DNA of 5,279 nucleotides, from assembly GCA_021156225.1 (NCBI GenBank), contig JAJNBN010000302.1, positions 1-5,279 on the forward strand, written 5' to 3'. The notes below the pieces were generated by a model. It did no database searches and was not told the origin of the DNA. It was given only the letters and a program-made list of their open reading frames with translations. Shown here in pieces: positions 1 to 5,279 of this stretch (positions are counted from its first letter, which is position 1; the number at the start of each line of letters is the position of its first letter). Source of the DNA: Verrucomicrobiota bacterium (lineage in GTDB: Bacteria; Verrucomicrobiota; Verrucomicrobiia; Limisphaerales; JAEYXS01). Made by a program: the position numbers and the translations under genes.

Positions 1-1857
1 CCGATCCTGACGACGCCTCGGATTGTGGTGACCCAGATCTGCCCGATCACTCCGATCCTGCAGGGTGGTATCCTCACCTACAGCGGCACAGTCAGCAACG
101 CGGGCAACATCACGTTGACCAACATCATTGTGATGAGCGACCGTCCGGCGGCTAACACGGTGATCTTCACCCGTGCGAGCCTCCTCCCCGGTGCCTCAGC
201 CAGTTTCTCAGGCAGCTATCAGGTGCCTACGAACTGCTGCGTGGTCTCGAGCACGGTCAAAGGCAGCGGCCAAGGCTGCGTCGGAGAGACGGTCACCGAT
301 ACCGCTACGCGCACCTGCACGGTGCTGACAACGCCCGCGATTGTGGTCACCAAGGTCTGTGTGCCGGGTGCCCTTCGTCCGGGTGACTTGCTGACCTACA
401 GCGGCACCGTCCGCAACTCGGGTAACATCACGCTCATCAATGTGACCGTGGTGAACAACTTCCCGGTCAGCAATTCGCCGGTCATCGGACCGATCACGCT
501 GGCCCCGGGTGAATCCGCTCCTTACACCGTCTCCTACATCGTTCCCGTAGACTTCTGCGGAACTGATACGGTCACGGCCAGCGGTCTGGACGTCTGCACG
601 TTCGCTCCGGTGTCGAACAGCGTCACCTCGACCTGCCCGGTGACATTCAGCCCGCGCATCGCGGTCACCAAGAACTGCCCGGCGTCGCCTACTCAGCGAG
701 GCGGCCTGTTCGTCTTCACGGGCACGGTCAGCAACACTGGTGATGTCACATTGAACAACGTCTATGTGACGAACAGCAAGCCGACGAACAACGCTCCGGT
801 CATCGGACCGATCACGCTGGCACCGGGTCAAACGGTCAACTTCTCCGGAAGTTACATCGCCCCGACCTGCTGCTGCTTCATGATCGATACGCTGACCGCC
901 CGCGGTCAGGACCGTTGCGCAGGCAGTAATGTGACATCCACGGCGACCGCCGTCTGTCCGTTGCTCTCCAACCCGGGCCTGGCCTTGATCCAGACCTGCC
1001 CGCCGGTGCCGAGCGCCATGGGCAGCGTGTATAACTACAGTGGTTATGTCACCAACTCCGGTGATGTGGTCCTGACGAACGTGTTCGTGTTCGGTCCGCA
1101 AGGAAGCAGCACTGTGGTGCTGGGCCCGATCGAATTGGCTCCGGGTGAAATCGAGTTCTACTCCGGTTCCTACACCATTCCCGCGAACACCTGCTCCGCT
1201 ACGGTCACGACCAGCGGCCGCGATACCTGCGGCGGCAATCTGGCCACCAACAGTGTCAGTTGCCCCGTCGCCACCACGCCGGTCATCCTGATCACGCAGA
1301 ACTGCCCGCCCGGACCAGTCACGAACGGCAGCAATGTTGCTTACACCGGAACGGTGCGGAACATCGGTAATATCACGCTGACGAATGTGTTCGTGTTCGG
1401 CAGCCAGCCGAACGCGGCGATCATGGGGCCGATCACGCTCATTCCGGGCGCCTCCGCTCCGTTCTCCGGCAACTACACCGCCACGGGCGGTTCGAACCCG
1501 ACGACCAACTCCTCGACGGGTGTGGTCAGCTACACGCCGACCAACACGGTGCGGACCACGGGCATGGACATCTGCCAGGCCCGCACAGTCACTGCCGCCG
1601 CCGACTGCCAGGGACCGGTTGCATCCCCATCCTCGCCCTCAATGACCACCGGGCCCGCGACAGGTGAGGGAGAGTTCACCCTCTCCTTCCCGACCACCAA
1701 TGGCGAAACCTACACGGTCCAATACAAGAACGCCTTGGGCGATTCGACCTGGACCGACCTGGAAACCGTCACCGGAACAGGCGGGGTGATACAAATCATC
1801 GACGAGGACTCCCAAGTGCAACCGTCACGGTTCTACCGGGTCATCATCGCGCAGTGA
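1..1857 (+). CDS. Large secreted/surface protein with DUF11-like Ig repeats, 3' part only
   Basis: This is the C-terminal 618 residues of an exported repeat protein; the frame is open from base 1, so the start and any signal peptide lie to the left. Five repeats start near visible residues 4, 110, 216, 323 and 425. Each follows the pattern 'VT..CP…YSGTVSN.GNITLTNV.V…GPITLAPG…FSGSY', typical of DUF11 / 'conserved repeat domain' (DUF7507-like) beta-sandwich modules of bacterial surface proteins. Each repeat carries cysteines at fixed places. A linker rich in Pro, Ser and Thr (about 539-553) leads to a terminal module (about 556-618) with 'FTLSFPTTNGETYTVQYK' and 'SRFYRVIIAQ', a C-terminal type frequent in Verrucomicrobiota proteins. 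The first visible residues (PILTTP) match the end of a preceding repeat, so the array continues upstream. No enzymatic motif is visible. A structural or adhesive role is inferred from the family. The gene ends TGA-TAA and is followed by a terminator. Confidence 0.85.
   Translation, partial: PILTTPRIVVTQICPITPILQGGILTYSGTVSNAGNITLTNIIVMSDRPAANTVIFTRASLLPGASASFSGSYQVPTNCCVVSSTVKGSGQGCVGETVTDTATRTCTVLTTPAIVVTKVCVPGALRPGDLLTYSGTVRNSGNITLINVTVVNNFPVSNSPVIGPITLAPGESAPYTVSYIVPVDFCGTDTVTASGLDVCTFAPVSNSVTSTCPVTFSPRIAVTKNCPASPTQRGGLFVFTGTVSNTGDVTLNNVYVTNSKPTNNAPVIGPITLAPGQTVNFSGSYIAPTCCCFMIDTLTARGQDRCAGSNVTSTATAVCPLLSNPGLALIQTCPPVPSAMGSVYNYSGYVTNSGDVVLTNVFVFGPQGSSTVVLGPIELAPGEIEFYSGSYTIPANTCSATVTTSGRDTCGGNLATNSVSCPVATTPVILITQNCPPGPVTNGSNVAYTGTVRNIGNITLTNVFVFGSQPNAAIMGPITLIPGASAPFSGNYTATGGSNPTTNSSTGVVSYTPTNTVRTTGMDICQARTVTAAADCQGPVASPSSPSMTTGPATGEGEFTLSFPTTNGETYTVQYKNALGDSTWTDLETVTGTGGVIQIIDEDSQVQPSRFYRVIIAQ
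10..1611 (+). repeat. Five tandem cysteine-bearing Ig-like repeat units
   Basis: The coding repeat units begin at about 10, 328, 646, 967 and 1273, giving lengths of 106, 106, 107 and 102 codons for the first four and about 113 for the last. Units 1-4 each contain four conserved cysteine positions: one in the 'CP/CV' near the start, one or more after the 'GSY..P' strand, one in '(D/G)xC', and one closing the unit ('TCP' or similar). Unit 5 lacks the second. Similarity is mainly at the protein level, but some segments are nearly identical in DNA, for example 478-510 against 796-828 with a single mismatch. Unit boundaries are approximate and were set by eye on the '(T/S)xP.I.(V/L)(T/I)' start. 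Confidence 0.85.
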
Positions 1858-1882
1858 TAAATACGGTTCTGATCTGAACATC

Positions 1883-1917
1883 CCAGCCGGAGGAAAGTTC
1901 CTCCGGCTGGATTTTTG
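1883..1917 (+). terminator. Rho-independent terminator after the repeat-protein gene
   Basis: A perfect 12-bp GC-rich stem (CCAGCCGGAGGA at 1883-1894 pairing with TCCTCCGGCTGG at 1899-1910) encloses an AAGT loop and is followed directly by ATTTTTG. It lies 25 nt past the stop codon. On the opposite strand the hairpin is not followed by a T-run, so it is oriented for the rightward transcript. Its T-tract ends only about 21 nt before the next start codon. Confidence 0.88.
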
Positions 1918-1938
1918 AAAAATTTAAATAAACAGCTT

Positions 1939-2961
1939 ATGAAAAACACTACGACACTACTGACCGGGATACTTTGGATGGGAGCCCTGTGCTTCGCCGC
2001 CCAAGGAGCCGGAACACCCAAAATCCATTTCGACAAGATGACCATCGACTTCGGGAAAGTCTCCCAGGTCGATACCGTCACCGGAGTCTTTAAGTTCAAG
2101 AACACCGGCGATGGGATTCTCAAAATAGAAGCACCCAAGCCTTCTTGCGGTTGCACCCTGGCGGAATTGAAACCGGATACACTGAATCCGGGAGAAAGCG
2201 GAGAACTGCCTTTCACGATGCATCTGGGCCAGTCGAAGGCGATCTTCGACAAACACATCGCGGTGAAGTCAAACGATCCGACCACGCCGGAAGTCACGCT
2301 CAGCATCAAGGCTGACTACACGCCGCTCTATGAAATCAATCCGCTGACGCTCGCGCCCAAGCTGGCCTTCGGAGTGAATGATACCGCTCAGTTCACCACC
2401 CTGACCCGCCATGACGGGAAGCCCTTGAAGATCGCAAAGGTCGAGGTCTCCCAGCCGTGGATCAAGGCGACGGTGGAACCGGAAGCCAAAAAGAACGCGT
2501 CGAGTGCCAATATTCGTGTCGCCATCCAGCGGGATGGCGCACCGCGCCGTTTCAATGAATACGTCCACGTCTATGTGGAAGGACAGACGAACAAGCCGGT
2601 GGCCAGCATCTACGTCTATGGCCAGATCATGGGCGAGATCTCGGTGACTCCGGAGGCGCTCTACTGGAGCATCACGGATGCGCCCACAGGCAAAGAAGCA
2701 CGCCCGGAAGCCACCGTGGTCCGCAAAGTGACCATCCGTTCGGCTGATGGCAAAGCCTTGGCCTTGAAAAATCCGGCGAGCTCGATGAAGGGGCTCAAAG
2801 TTGAACTGGTGAAAAAAGACAAGGGCATGGTCTATGAATTGATCGCCCGTTTGGATGAGGTTCCCGCCGCTACGGTCAGCGGCAGCATATCGTTTGAGAC
2901 CTCGGTGGCTTCGGAGCCCAAGATGACAGTGCCTTTCGTCATCAATGTGTTCAAGCCGTGA
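1939..2961 (+). CDS. Exported DUF1573 domain protein
   Basis: The protein is 340 residues. An N-terminal signal peptide (residues 1 to about 24: MKN, a hydrophobic core, then 'CFAAQGAG') targets it to the envelope. A DUF1573 domain spans about 28-125, with the family hallmarks 'DFGKVSQVDTVTGVFKFKNTG', 'PSCGCT' (Cys70, Cys72) and 'VKSNDPTTPEVTLSI'. The remaining 215 residues are beta-rich, probably two further Ig-like modules (about 128-235 and 236-340), as in other PVC-group DUF1573 proteins. DUF1573 has no settled biochemical function; it resembles ASH/MSP-type binding domains. ATG at 1939 is chosen because it begins the signal peptide directly. An upstream in-frame TTG at 1915 sits inside the terminator T-tract and would add eight polar residues. 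There is no clear Shine-Dalgarno: the leader is AT-rich. It is the first gene of a likely operon with the rhodanese and MauE-like genes. It is not a lipoprotein by the lipobox rule, since Leu precedes Cys18. Confidence 0.88.
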   Translation: MKNTTTLLTGILWMGALCFAAQGAGTPKIHFDKMTIDFGKVSQVDTVTGVFKFKNTGDGILKIEAPKPSCGCTLAELKPDTLNPGESGELPFTMHLGQSKAIFDKHIAVKSNDPTTPEVTLSIKADYTPLYEINPLTLAPKLAFGVNDTAQFTTLTRHDGKPLKIAKVEVSQPWIKATVEPEAKKNASSANIRVAIQRDGAPRRFNEYVHVYVEGQTNKPVASIYVYGQIMGEISVTPEALYWSITDAPTGKEARPEATVVRKVTIRSADGKALALKNPASSMKGLKVELVKKDKGMVYELIARLDEVPAATVSGSISFETSVASEPKMTVPFVINVFKP

Positions 2962-2983
2962 ACGATTGTCAGGCAGAAGCTGC

Positions 2984-3448
2984 ATGAAGAAGACCTTGAT
3001 ACAGGCTTTACTGCTGGTTTTGCTGGGGATCGGAGCCGGACTCGGGGCGAATCAAATCTCGCCCCGGGGTCTGCCCCTGATCACCCCGGCGAAACCGGTG
3101 GCAGCACCCAGTGAATTCATCACCCTGGAAAAGGCCAAACTCCTGTGGCAGAGCGGCTCTGGCTTGTTCCTTGATGCACGCGCACCGGCTGATTACGCAG
3201 CCGGTCATATCGGCAACGCGCTCAATCTTCCCGCCCAATCCTTCACCCAACATTTCGGCGAAGTGGCACCCATGCTCGCTCCTGAATCGGAACTCATTCT
3301 CTATTGTGACGGCAAGGAATGCGATCTCAGCCATCGGCTGGCCACAACACTCCGTCAGCAGGGTTATACAAATATTCACATCCTGTTCAACGGTTGGACG
3401 GAATGGCGACAAGCCGGATTGCCAACCACGCCAGGAGGAAAGAAGTGA
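2984..3448 (+). CDS. Rhodanese-like sulfurtransferase, exported or membrane-anchored
   Basis: The protein is 154 residues. Residues 1-22 (MKK then a Leu/Gly/Ala-rich run) form a signal peptide or N-terminal anchor, so the domain should face the periplasm. A single rhodanese domain spans about 44-148: 'FITLEKAKLLWQSGSGLFLDARAPADYAAGHIGNALNLP' is the classic N-terminal half with the CH2A-like D-A-R and 'GHI.GA.N' motifs. The active loop is 'LYCDGKECD' with the expected catalytic Cys108 and a second Cys113, and 'LFNGWTEWRQAGLP' closes the fold. Rhodaneses move sulfane sulfur between thiols; the donor and acceptor here are unknown. ATG 2984 is preferred to in-frame ATG 2945, which overlaps the previous gene and would put 13 polar residues before the signal. 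It starts 22 nt after the DUF1573 stop with only a weak AGG upstream. Its end overlaps the next start by 4 nt, which suggests translational coupling. Confidence 0.88.
   Translation: MKKTLIQALLLVLLGIGAGLGANQISPRGLPLITPAKPVAAPSEFITLEKAKLLWQSGSGLFLDARAPADYAAGHIGNALNLPAQSFTQHFGEVAPMLAPESELILYCDGKECDLSHRLATTLRQQGYTNIHILFNGWTEWRQAGLPTTPGGKK
3433..3438 (+). promoter_or_regulatory. Strong Shine-Dalgarno that fixes the GTG start of the MauE-like gene
   Basis: AGGAGG lies within the last codons of the rhodanese gene, six bases before GTG 3445. The GTG overlaps the rhodanese stop as GTGA. This perfect site decides between the GTG and ATG candidates further upstream, such as 3319 and 3403, which lie inside the rhodanese gene and have no comparable site. 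Confidence 0.85.
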
Positions 3449-4020
3449 AAACTGTGCAGAACGGTCACGATCATCATCTTTGCTGGTCGAACGAAAAAAA
3501 AGAACCCTCCCGCTCGGACTCGGACACTACACGTCGCATCAACTGGTTGCTGCGTTTGGCCGTGGGGGGGGCTTTTGTGCTGGCGGGCGCGCTCAAGATT
3601 GCCGACCCGGCGAAATTCGCCGTGGATGTGGGCAACTATCGTTTGCTACCGCATGAACTAAACAACTTGGTGGCGATTCTGATTCCGTGGATCGAAGTGG
3701 CGGCTGGAGTATTCGTGCTGGCGGGGATCTGGCTGCGACCCGCTGCGCTGGTCATCAGCAGCCTGACGGTGATGTTCTTTTTCGTCATCCTTTCCGCACT
3801 CGCCCGGGGATTGAATATGGACTGCGGCTGTTTCGGTACGGTCGGAGGCCAGCATGTAGGTCTGGTCAATCTGGCGATCGACTCCACGTTATTTTTCCTC
3901 GCGGCAAACTTGTTCATCCGTTCTCCCGCTGGCCCGCAGGATACTCTCTTCAGAGAAGCTGGTGCGCAGGTTTCTGCATCACCAAATGAGGCTTCAACGA
4001 AGGCAAGTTCGGCAAGCTGA
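3445..4020 (+). CDS. MauE/DoxX-family integral membrane protein
   Basis: The protein is 191 residues, starting at GTG. Four predicted membrane helices lie at about 33-52, 74-95, 98-120 and 137-158. The 'FVLAGALKIADPAKFAVDVGNYRLLP' region after helix 1 and 'DCGCFG' (residues 126-131) before helix 4 are the signature of the MauE / DoxX-like family. MauE itself is needed for maturation of disulfide-rich methylamine dehydrogenase, and related proteins are thought to pass reducing equivalents or thiol redox across the membrane through the CxC pair. No methylamine dehydrogenase genes are visible, so the mau symbol is not assigned. The 32-residue N-terminal extension before helix 1 is polar and has 'GHDHHLC' (7-13); the 31-residue tail is Ala/Ser-rich. 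The start overlaps the rhodanese stop by 4 nt and is preceded by AGGAGG. A role with the DUF1573 and rhodanese proteins in envelope thiol chemistry is inferred from this operon. Confidence 0.85.
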   Translation: MKTVQNGHDHHLCWSNEKKEPSRSDSDTTRRINWLLRLAVGGAFVLAGALKIADPAKFAVDVGNYRLLPHELNNLVAILIPWIEVAAGVFVLAGIWLRPAALVISSLTVMFFFVILSALARGLNMDCGCFGTVGGQHVGLVNLAIDSTLFFLAANLFIRSPAGPQDTLFREAGAQVSASPNEASTKASSAS

Positions 4021-4071
4021 CGCGTCACTTCAGTAGTGTGCGGTGATATGGCATCAGTTGCTGTAAACGAT

Positions 4072-4111
4072 CCCTGCGGCTGCCGAAAGGTGGCTGCAGG
4101 GCTTTTAGTTT
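4072..4111 (+). terminator. Rho-independent terminator of the DUF1573–rhodanese–MauE unit
   Basis: A 13-bp stem (4072-4084 pairing with 4089-4101, ten Watson-Crick and three G-U pairs) is capped by a GAAA tetraloop and followed by CTTTTAGTTT. The G-U pairs form properly only in the rightward RNA, which fits termination of the upstream operon; on the other strand those positions become A-C mismatches. It lies about 50 nt after the stop of the MauE-like gene. Confidence 0.8.
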
Positions 4112-4334
4112 CGCCACCAAGAAAAAATTCCCGAAATTCTTTTCTTTCATGGACTCTTCCTTATTGGTTGAGCTGCTTCCCTTGGAAAGGGCCTGAAAAT
4201 ACGCCGCGACAGGATGTCCATTCGATTGGGCGCAACGTCTGCCAAAGCTTTCGCAGAAGCTTGCCGCGAGATTTCTCTAAGGAACAATGCACACCGATTC
4301 ACACCGGTCAGCTTCTCCTGCCAAGGACCATCAC
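4112..4334. other. Convergent intergenic region without a recognisable gene
   Basis: This is the space between the operon terminator and the dnaE2 stop. The open frames that cross it (4036-4338 and 4214-4468, both +) run through the terminator or the antisense of dnaE2, have no clear ribosome site and give proteins of unrecognisable composition. It contains an AT-rich inverted repeat (4119-4146), a weak 6-bp HindIII-like hairpin (AAGCTT at both arms, about 4244-4261) and a short imperfect tandem duplication (CACACCGATT / CACACCGGTC, 4290-4309). No promoter, tRNA or insertion-sequence end is apparent. Confidence 0.6.
4119..4146 (-). repeat. AT-rich inverted repeat, possible terminator for dnaE2
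   Basis: The arms AAGAAAAAATT (4119-4129) and AATTCTTTTCTT (4135-4146) pair over 11 bp with one bulged C around a CCCGA loop. Read leftward, the 3' arm is itself T-rich (AATTTTTTCTT), so the structure could end the dnaE2 transcript about 190 nt past its stop. The stem has only two G-C pairs, so its strength as a terminator is doubtful. Confidence 0.35.
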
Positions 4335-5279
4335 CTAATGGAAATCATAGGACTTACTCCCCACCAACGCTTCCTGTGGGAGCCGGTGGACCTTCCGAGC
4401 CTTCACATGGATCACATTGTCGACGTGCTGTAATTTCCCCTCCACCTGCAAAAAGGATTCTTCGGTAATTAATAGCCGTTGGGTCTCAAACAGATCAGGT
4501 GTGACCACCACATTACTGATGCCCGTTTCATCTTCCAGGCTTAGAAAGACGAATCCTTTGGCGGTGCCAGGCCGCTGCCGGCAGATCACGTTTCCAGCCA
4601 CGCGGACATATGTGCCATCAGCACATCTGGCCAAATCACACGCCCGGCATATCCCGCCCAATTGTGTACGTATTAAGGCCATCGGATGCTTTCCGGTCGT
4701 CAGGTGCATTCCGCCGAAATCTGCCTGTATTCGCTCTGGATAAGTCATCGGGACCAGCGGTGAGGCCTGCGGGGTTTGTTCAGCCCGCTCAAAAAGATCG
4801 CCCTCCAGCATAGTTTTCTCGACCTGCCAGAGGGCTGCGCGACGATGCTCTGCCAAACAATTCAAAGCACCCACCTCGGCTAAAACACGCAATTCCTCTT
4901 TCCCCAGGCGAAGCCTGCTTTTGAAATCCTCCAGCGAATCGAATGCTCTGCCTTCACAAGCTTCCAATATCCGCAAAGCGCCGGCGTGGCTTAGCCCCCG
5001 CACCACGCGCAAGCCCAAGCGGATGGAATCGTCCGGTTCTATTTTGCAATCCCAACCTGATAGCAGAACACACACCGGCCGAAATTTCAGCCCATGCCGT
5101 TCACCGTCCTTGATAAGAGTGGCCGAGGAATAGAAACCCATCGGCTGGTTGTTCAGCAGACTGGCGTAAAATTCAGGCGCTCGATGGACTTTCAAGTAAG
5201 CCGAAGCATAAGCCAGATGGGCAAAACTGATGGCATGCGATTCGGGAAAGCCATACAGGGCGAAGGAATTGACCGTAGC
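4335..5279 (-). CDS. dnaE2: Error-prone DNA polymerase DnaE2, C-terminal part
   Basis: The last 314 residues of a leftward gene are visible. The frame stays open to the right edge, so the start, PHP domain and catalytic palm aspartates are outside. In order there are 'FALYGFPESHAISFAHLAYASAYLK' (about 6-30) and 'NNQPMGFYSSATLIKDGERHG' (about 43-63), both diagnostic of the DnaE2 fingers region. Next comes a helix-hairpin-helix stretch 'RLGLRVVRGLSHAGALRI' (87-104) with 'VLAEVGALNCL' after it. The 'ERIQADFGGMHLTTGKHPMALIR' linker (about 182-204) precedes an OB-fold (about 224-296, 'VRVAGNVICRQRPGTAKGFVFLSLEDETG'). The 'SYDFH' end matches the '(S)xDFH' C-terminus usual for DnaE2 rather than replicative DnaE1. 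DnaE2 performs mutagenic translesion synthesis, usually with ImuA/ImuB under LexA control. Neither partner nor a LexA site can be seen here. TTG at 5193-5195 is internal, not a start. There is no sign of frameshift or decay in the visible part. Confidence 0.92.
   Translation of the reverse strand, partial: ATVNSFALYGFPESHAISFAHLAYASAYLKVHRAPEFYASLLNNQPMGFYSSATLIKDGERHGLKFRPVCVLLSGWDCKIEPDDSIRLGLRVVRGLSHAGALRILEACEGRAFDSLEDFKSRLRLGKEELRVLAEVGALNCLAEHRRAALWQVEKTMLEGDLFERAEQTPQASPLVPMTYPERIQADFGGMHLTTGKHPMALIRTQLGGICRACDLARCADGTYVRVAGNVICRQRPGTAKGFVFLSLEDETGISNVVVTPDLFETQRLLITEESFLQVEGKLQHVDNVIHVKARKVHRLPQEALVGSKSYDFH

Noticed and set aside
208..1101. A 297-codon open frame on the minus strand opposite the repeats
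   Set aside because: Its product is an Arg/His/Asp-rich shadow of the repeat codons with no recognisable domain. The plus-strand frame has a clear repeat structure.
10..1611. CRISPR-like or intergenic tandem array
   Set aside because: The periodicity of about 318 nt is that of protein domains in an open frame, and the units are diverged in DNA.
1915..1941. TTG 1915 as start of the DUF1573 gene
   Set aside because: It lies in the terminator T-tract, has no ribosome site, and would put polar residues before a good signal peptide that begins at ATG 1939.
1915..1943. TTGAAA…TATGAA as a -35/-10 promoter pair with 17-nt spacing
   Set aside because: Transcription would begin after ATG 1939 and remove the signal peptide; the -10 match is only four of six.
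2269..2985. Minus-strand open frame antisense to DUF1573
   Set aside because: It is a compositional shadow with Arg/His/Asp-rich sequence. The plus frame has a signal peptide and family motifs.
3111..3656. Plus-strand open frame spanning the rhodanese/MauE junction
   Set aside because: It is an out-of-frame reading of both genes with no domain; the two true frames account for the region fully.
4244..4261. AAGCTT-TCGCAG-AAGCTT hairpin as a terminator
   Set aside because: It has only six base pairs because both arms are the same palindrome, and no T-run follows on either strand.
4036..4338. Possible small gene after the operon
   Set aside because: The frame runs through the terminator hairpin, lacks a ribosome site and gives no recognisable protein.
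5193..5195. TTG as the start of a short dnaE2-like gene
   Set aside because: The frame continues upstream with a strongly DnaE2-like sequence (ALYGFPESHA), so this TTG codes for an internal Leu.

Overview
The window looks like a chromosomal fragment of a Verrucomicrobiota (or related PVC-group) bacterium. This is an inference, made without a database search. It rests on a large secreted repeat protein ending in the 'FTLSFPTTNGETYTVQYK…FYRV' module that is common in that phylum, on a DUF1573–rhodanese–MauE gene set, and on a DnaE2-type polymerase. The DNA is fairly G+C-rich, with AT-rich islands only between genes.

Layout. (1) Positions 1-1857 (+) hold the 3' end of a gene for a large surface or secreted protein. 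Five cysteine-bearing Ig-like repeats of about 102-113 residues, of the DUF11 / 'conserved repeat domain' kind, are followed by a C-terminal beta-rich module. A strong intrinsic terminator follows at 1883-1917. (2) Positions 1939-4020 (+) hold a compact three-gene set: an exported DUF1573 protein, a membrane-anchored or exported rhodanese, and a four-helix MauE/DoxX-type membrane protein. The gaps are 22 nt and then a 4-nt stop/start overlap. A second intrinsic terminator at 4072-4111 closes the unit. (3) Positions 4021-4334 hold no convincing gene: they contain that terminator, an AT-rich inverted repeat and a short tandem duplication. (4) Positions 4335-5279 (-) hold the C-terminal 314 residues of the error-prone polymerase DnaE2, convergent with the operon; the rest of the gene lies beyond the right edge.

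How the genes may work together. The three-gene unit reads as an envelope thiol/sulfur module. DUF1573 carries the family CGC motif, the rhodanese has a C-x4-C active loop, and the MauE-like protein carries DCGCFG, a motif of membrane thiol-redox partners. Its substrate cannot be read from the sequence. The upstream repeat protein has a regular four-cysteine pattern and could be an oxidative-folding client, but that is speculation and the terminator separates the two units. DnaE2 belongs to SOS-induced translesion synthesis and is probably unrelated.

I see no clearly unprecedented system. The most interesting points are the regular cysteine pattern of the repeats, the double-cysteine rhodanese loop, and the tight coupling of three cysteine-motif envelope proteins.
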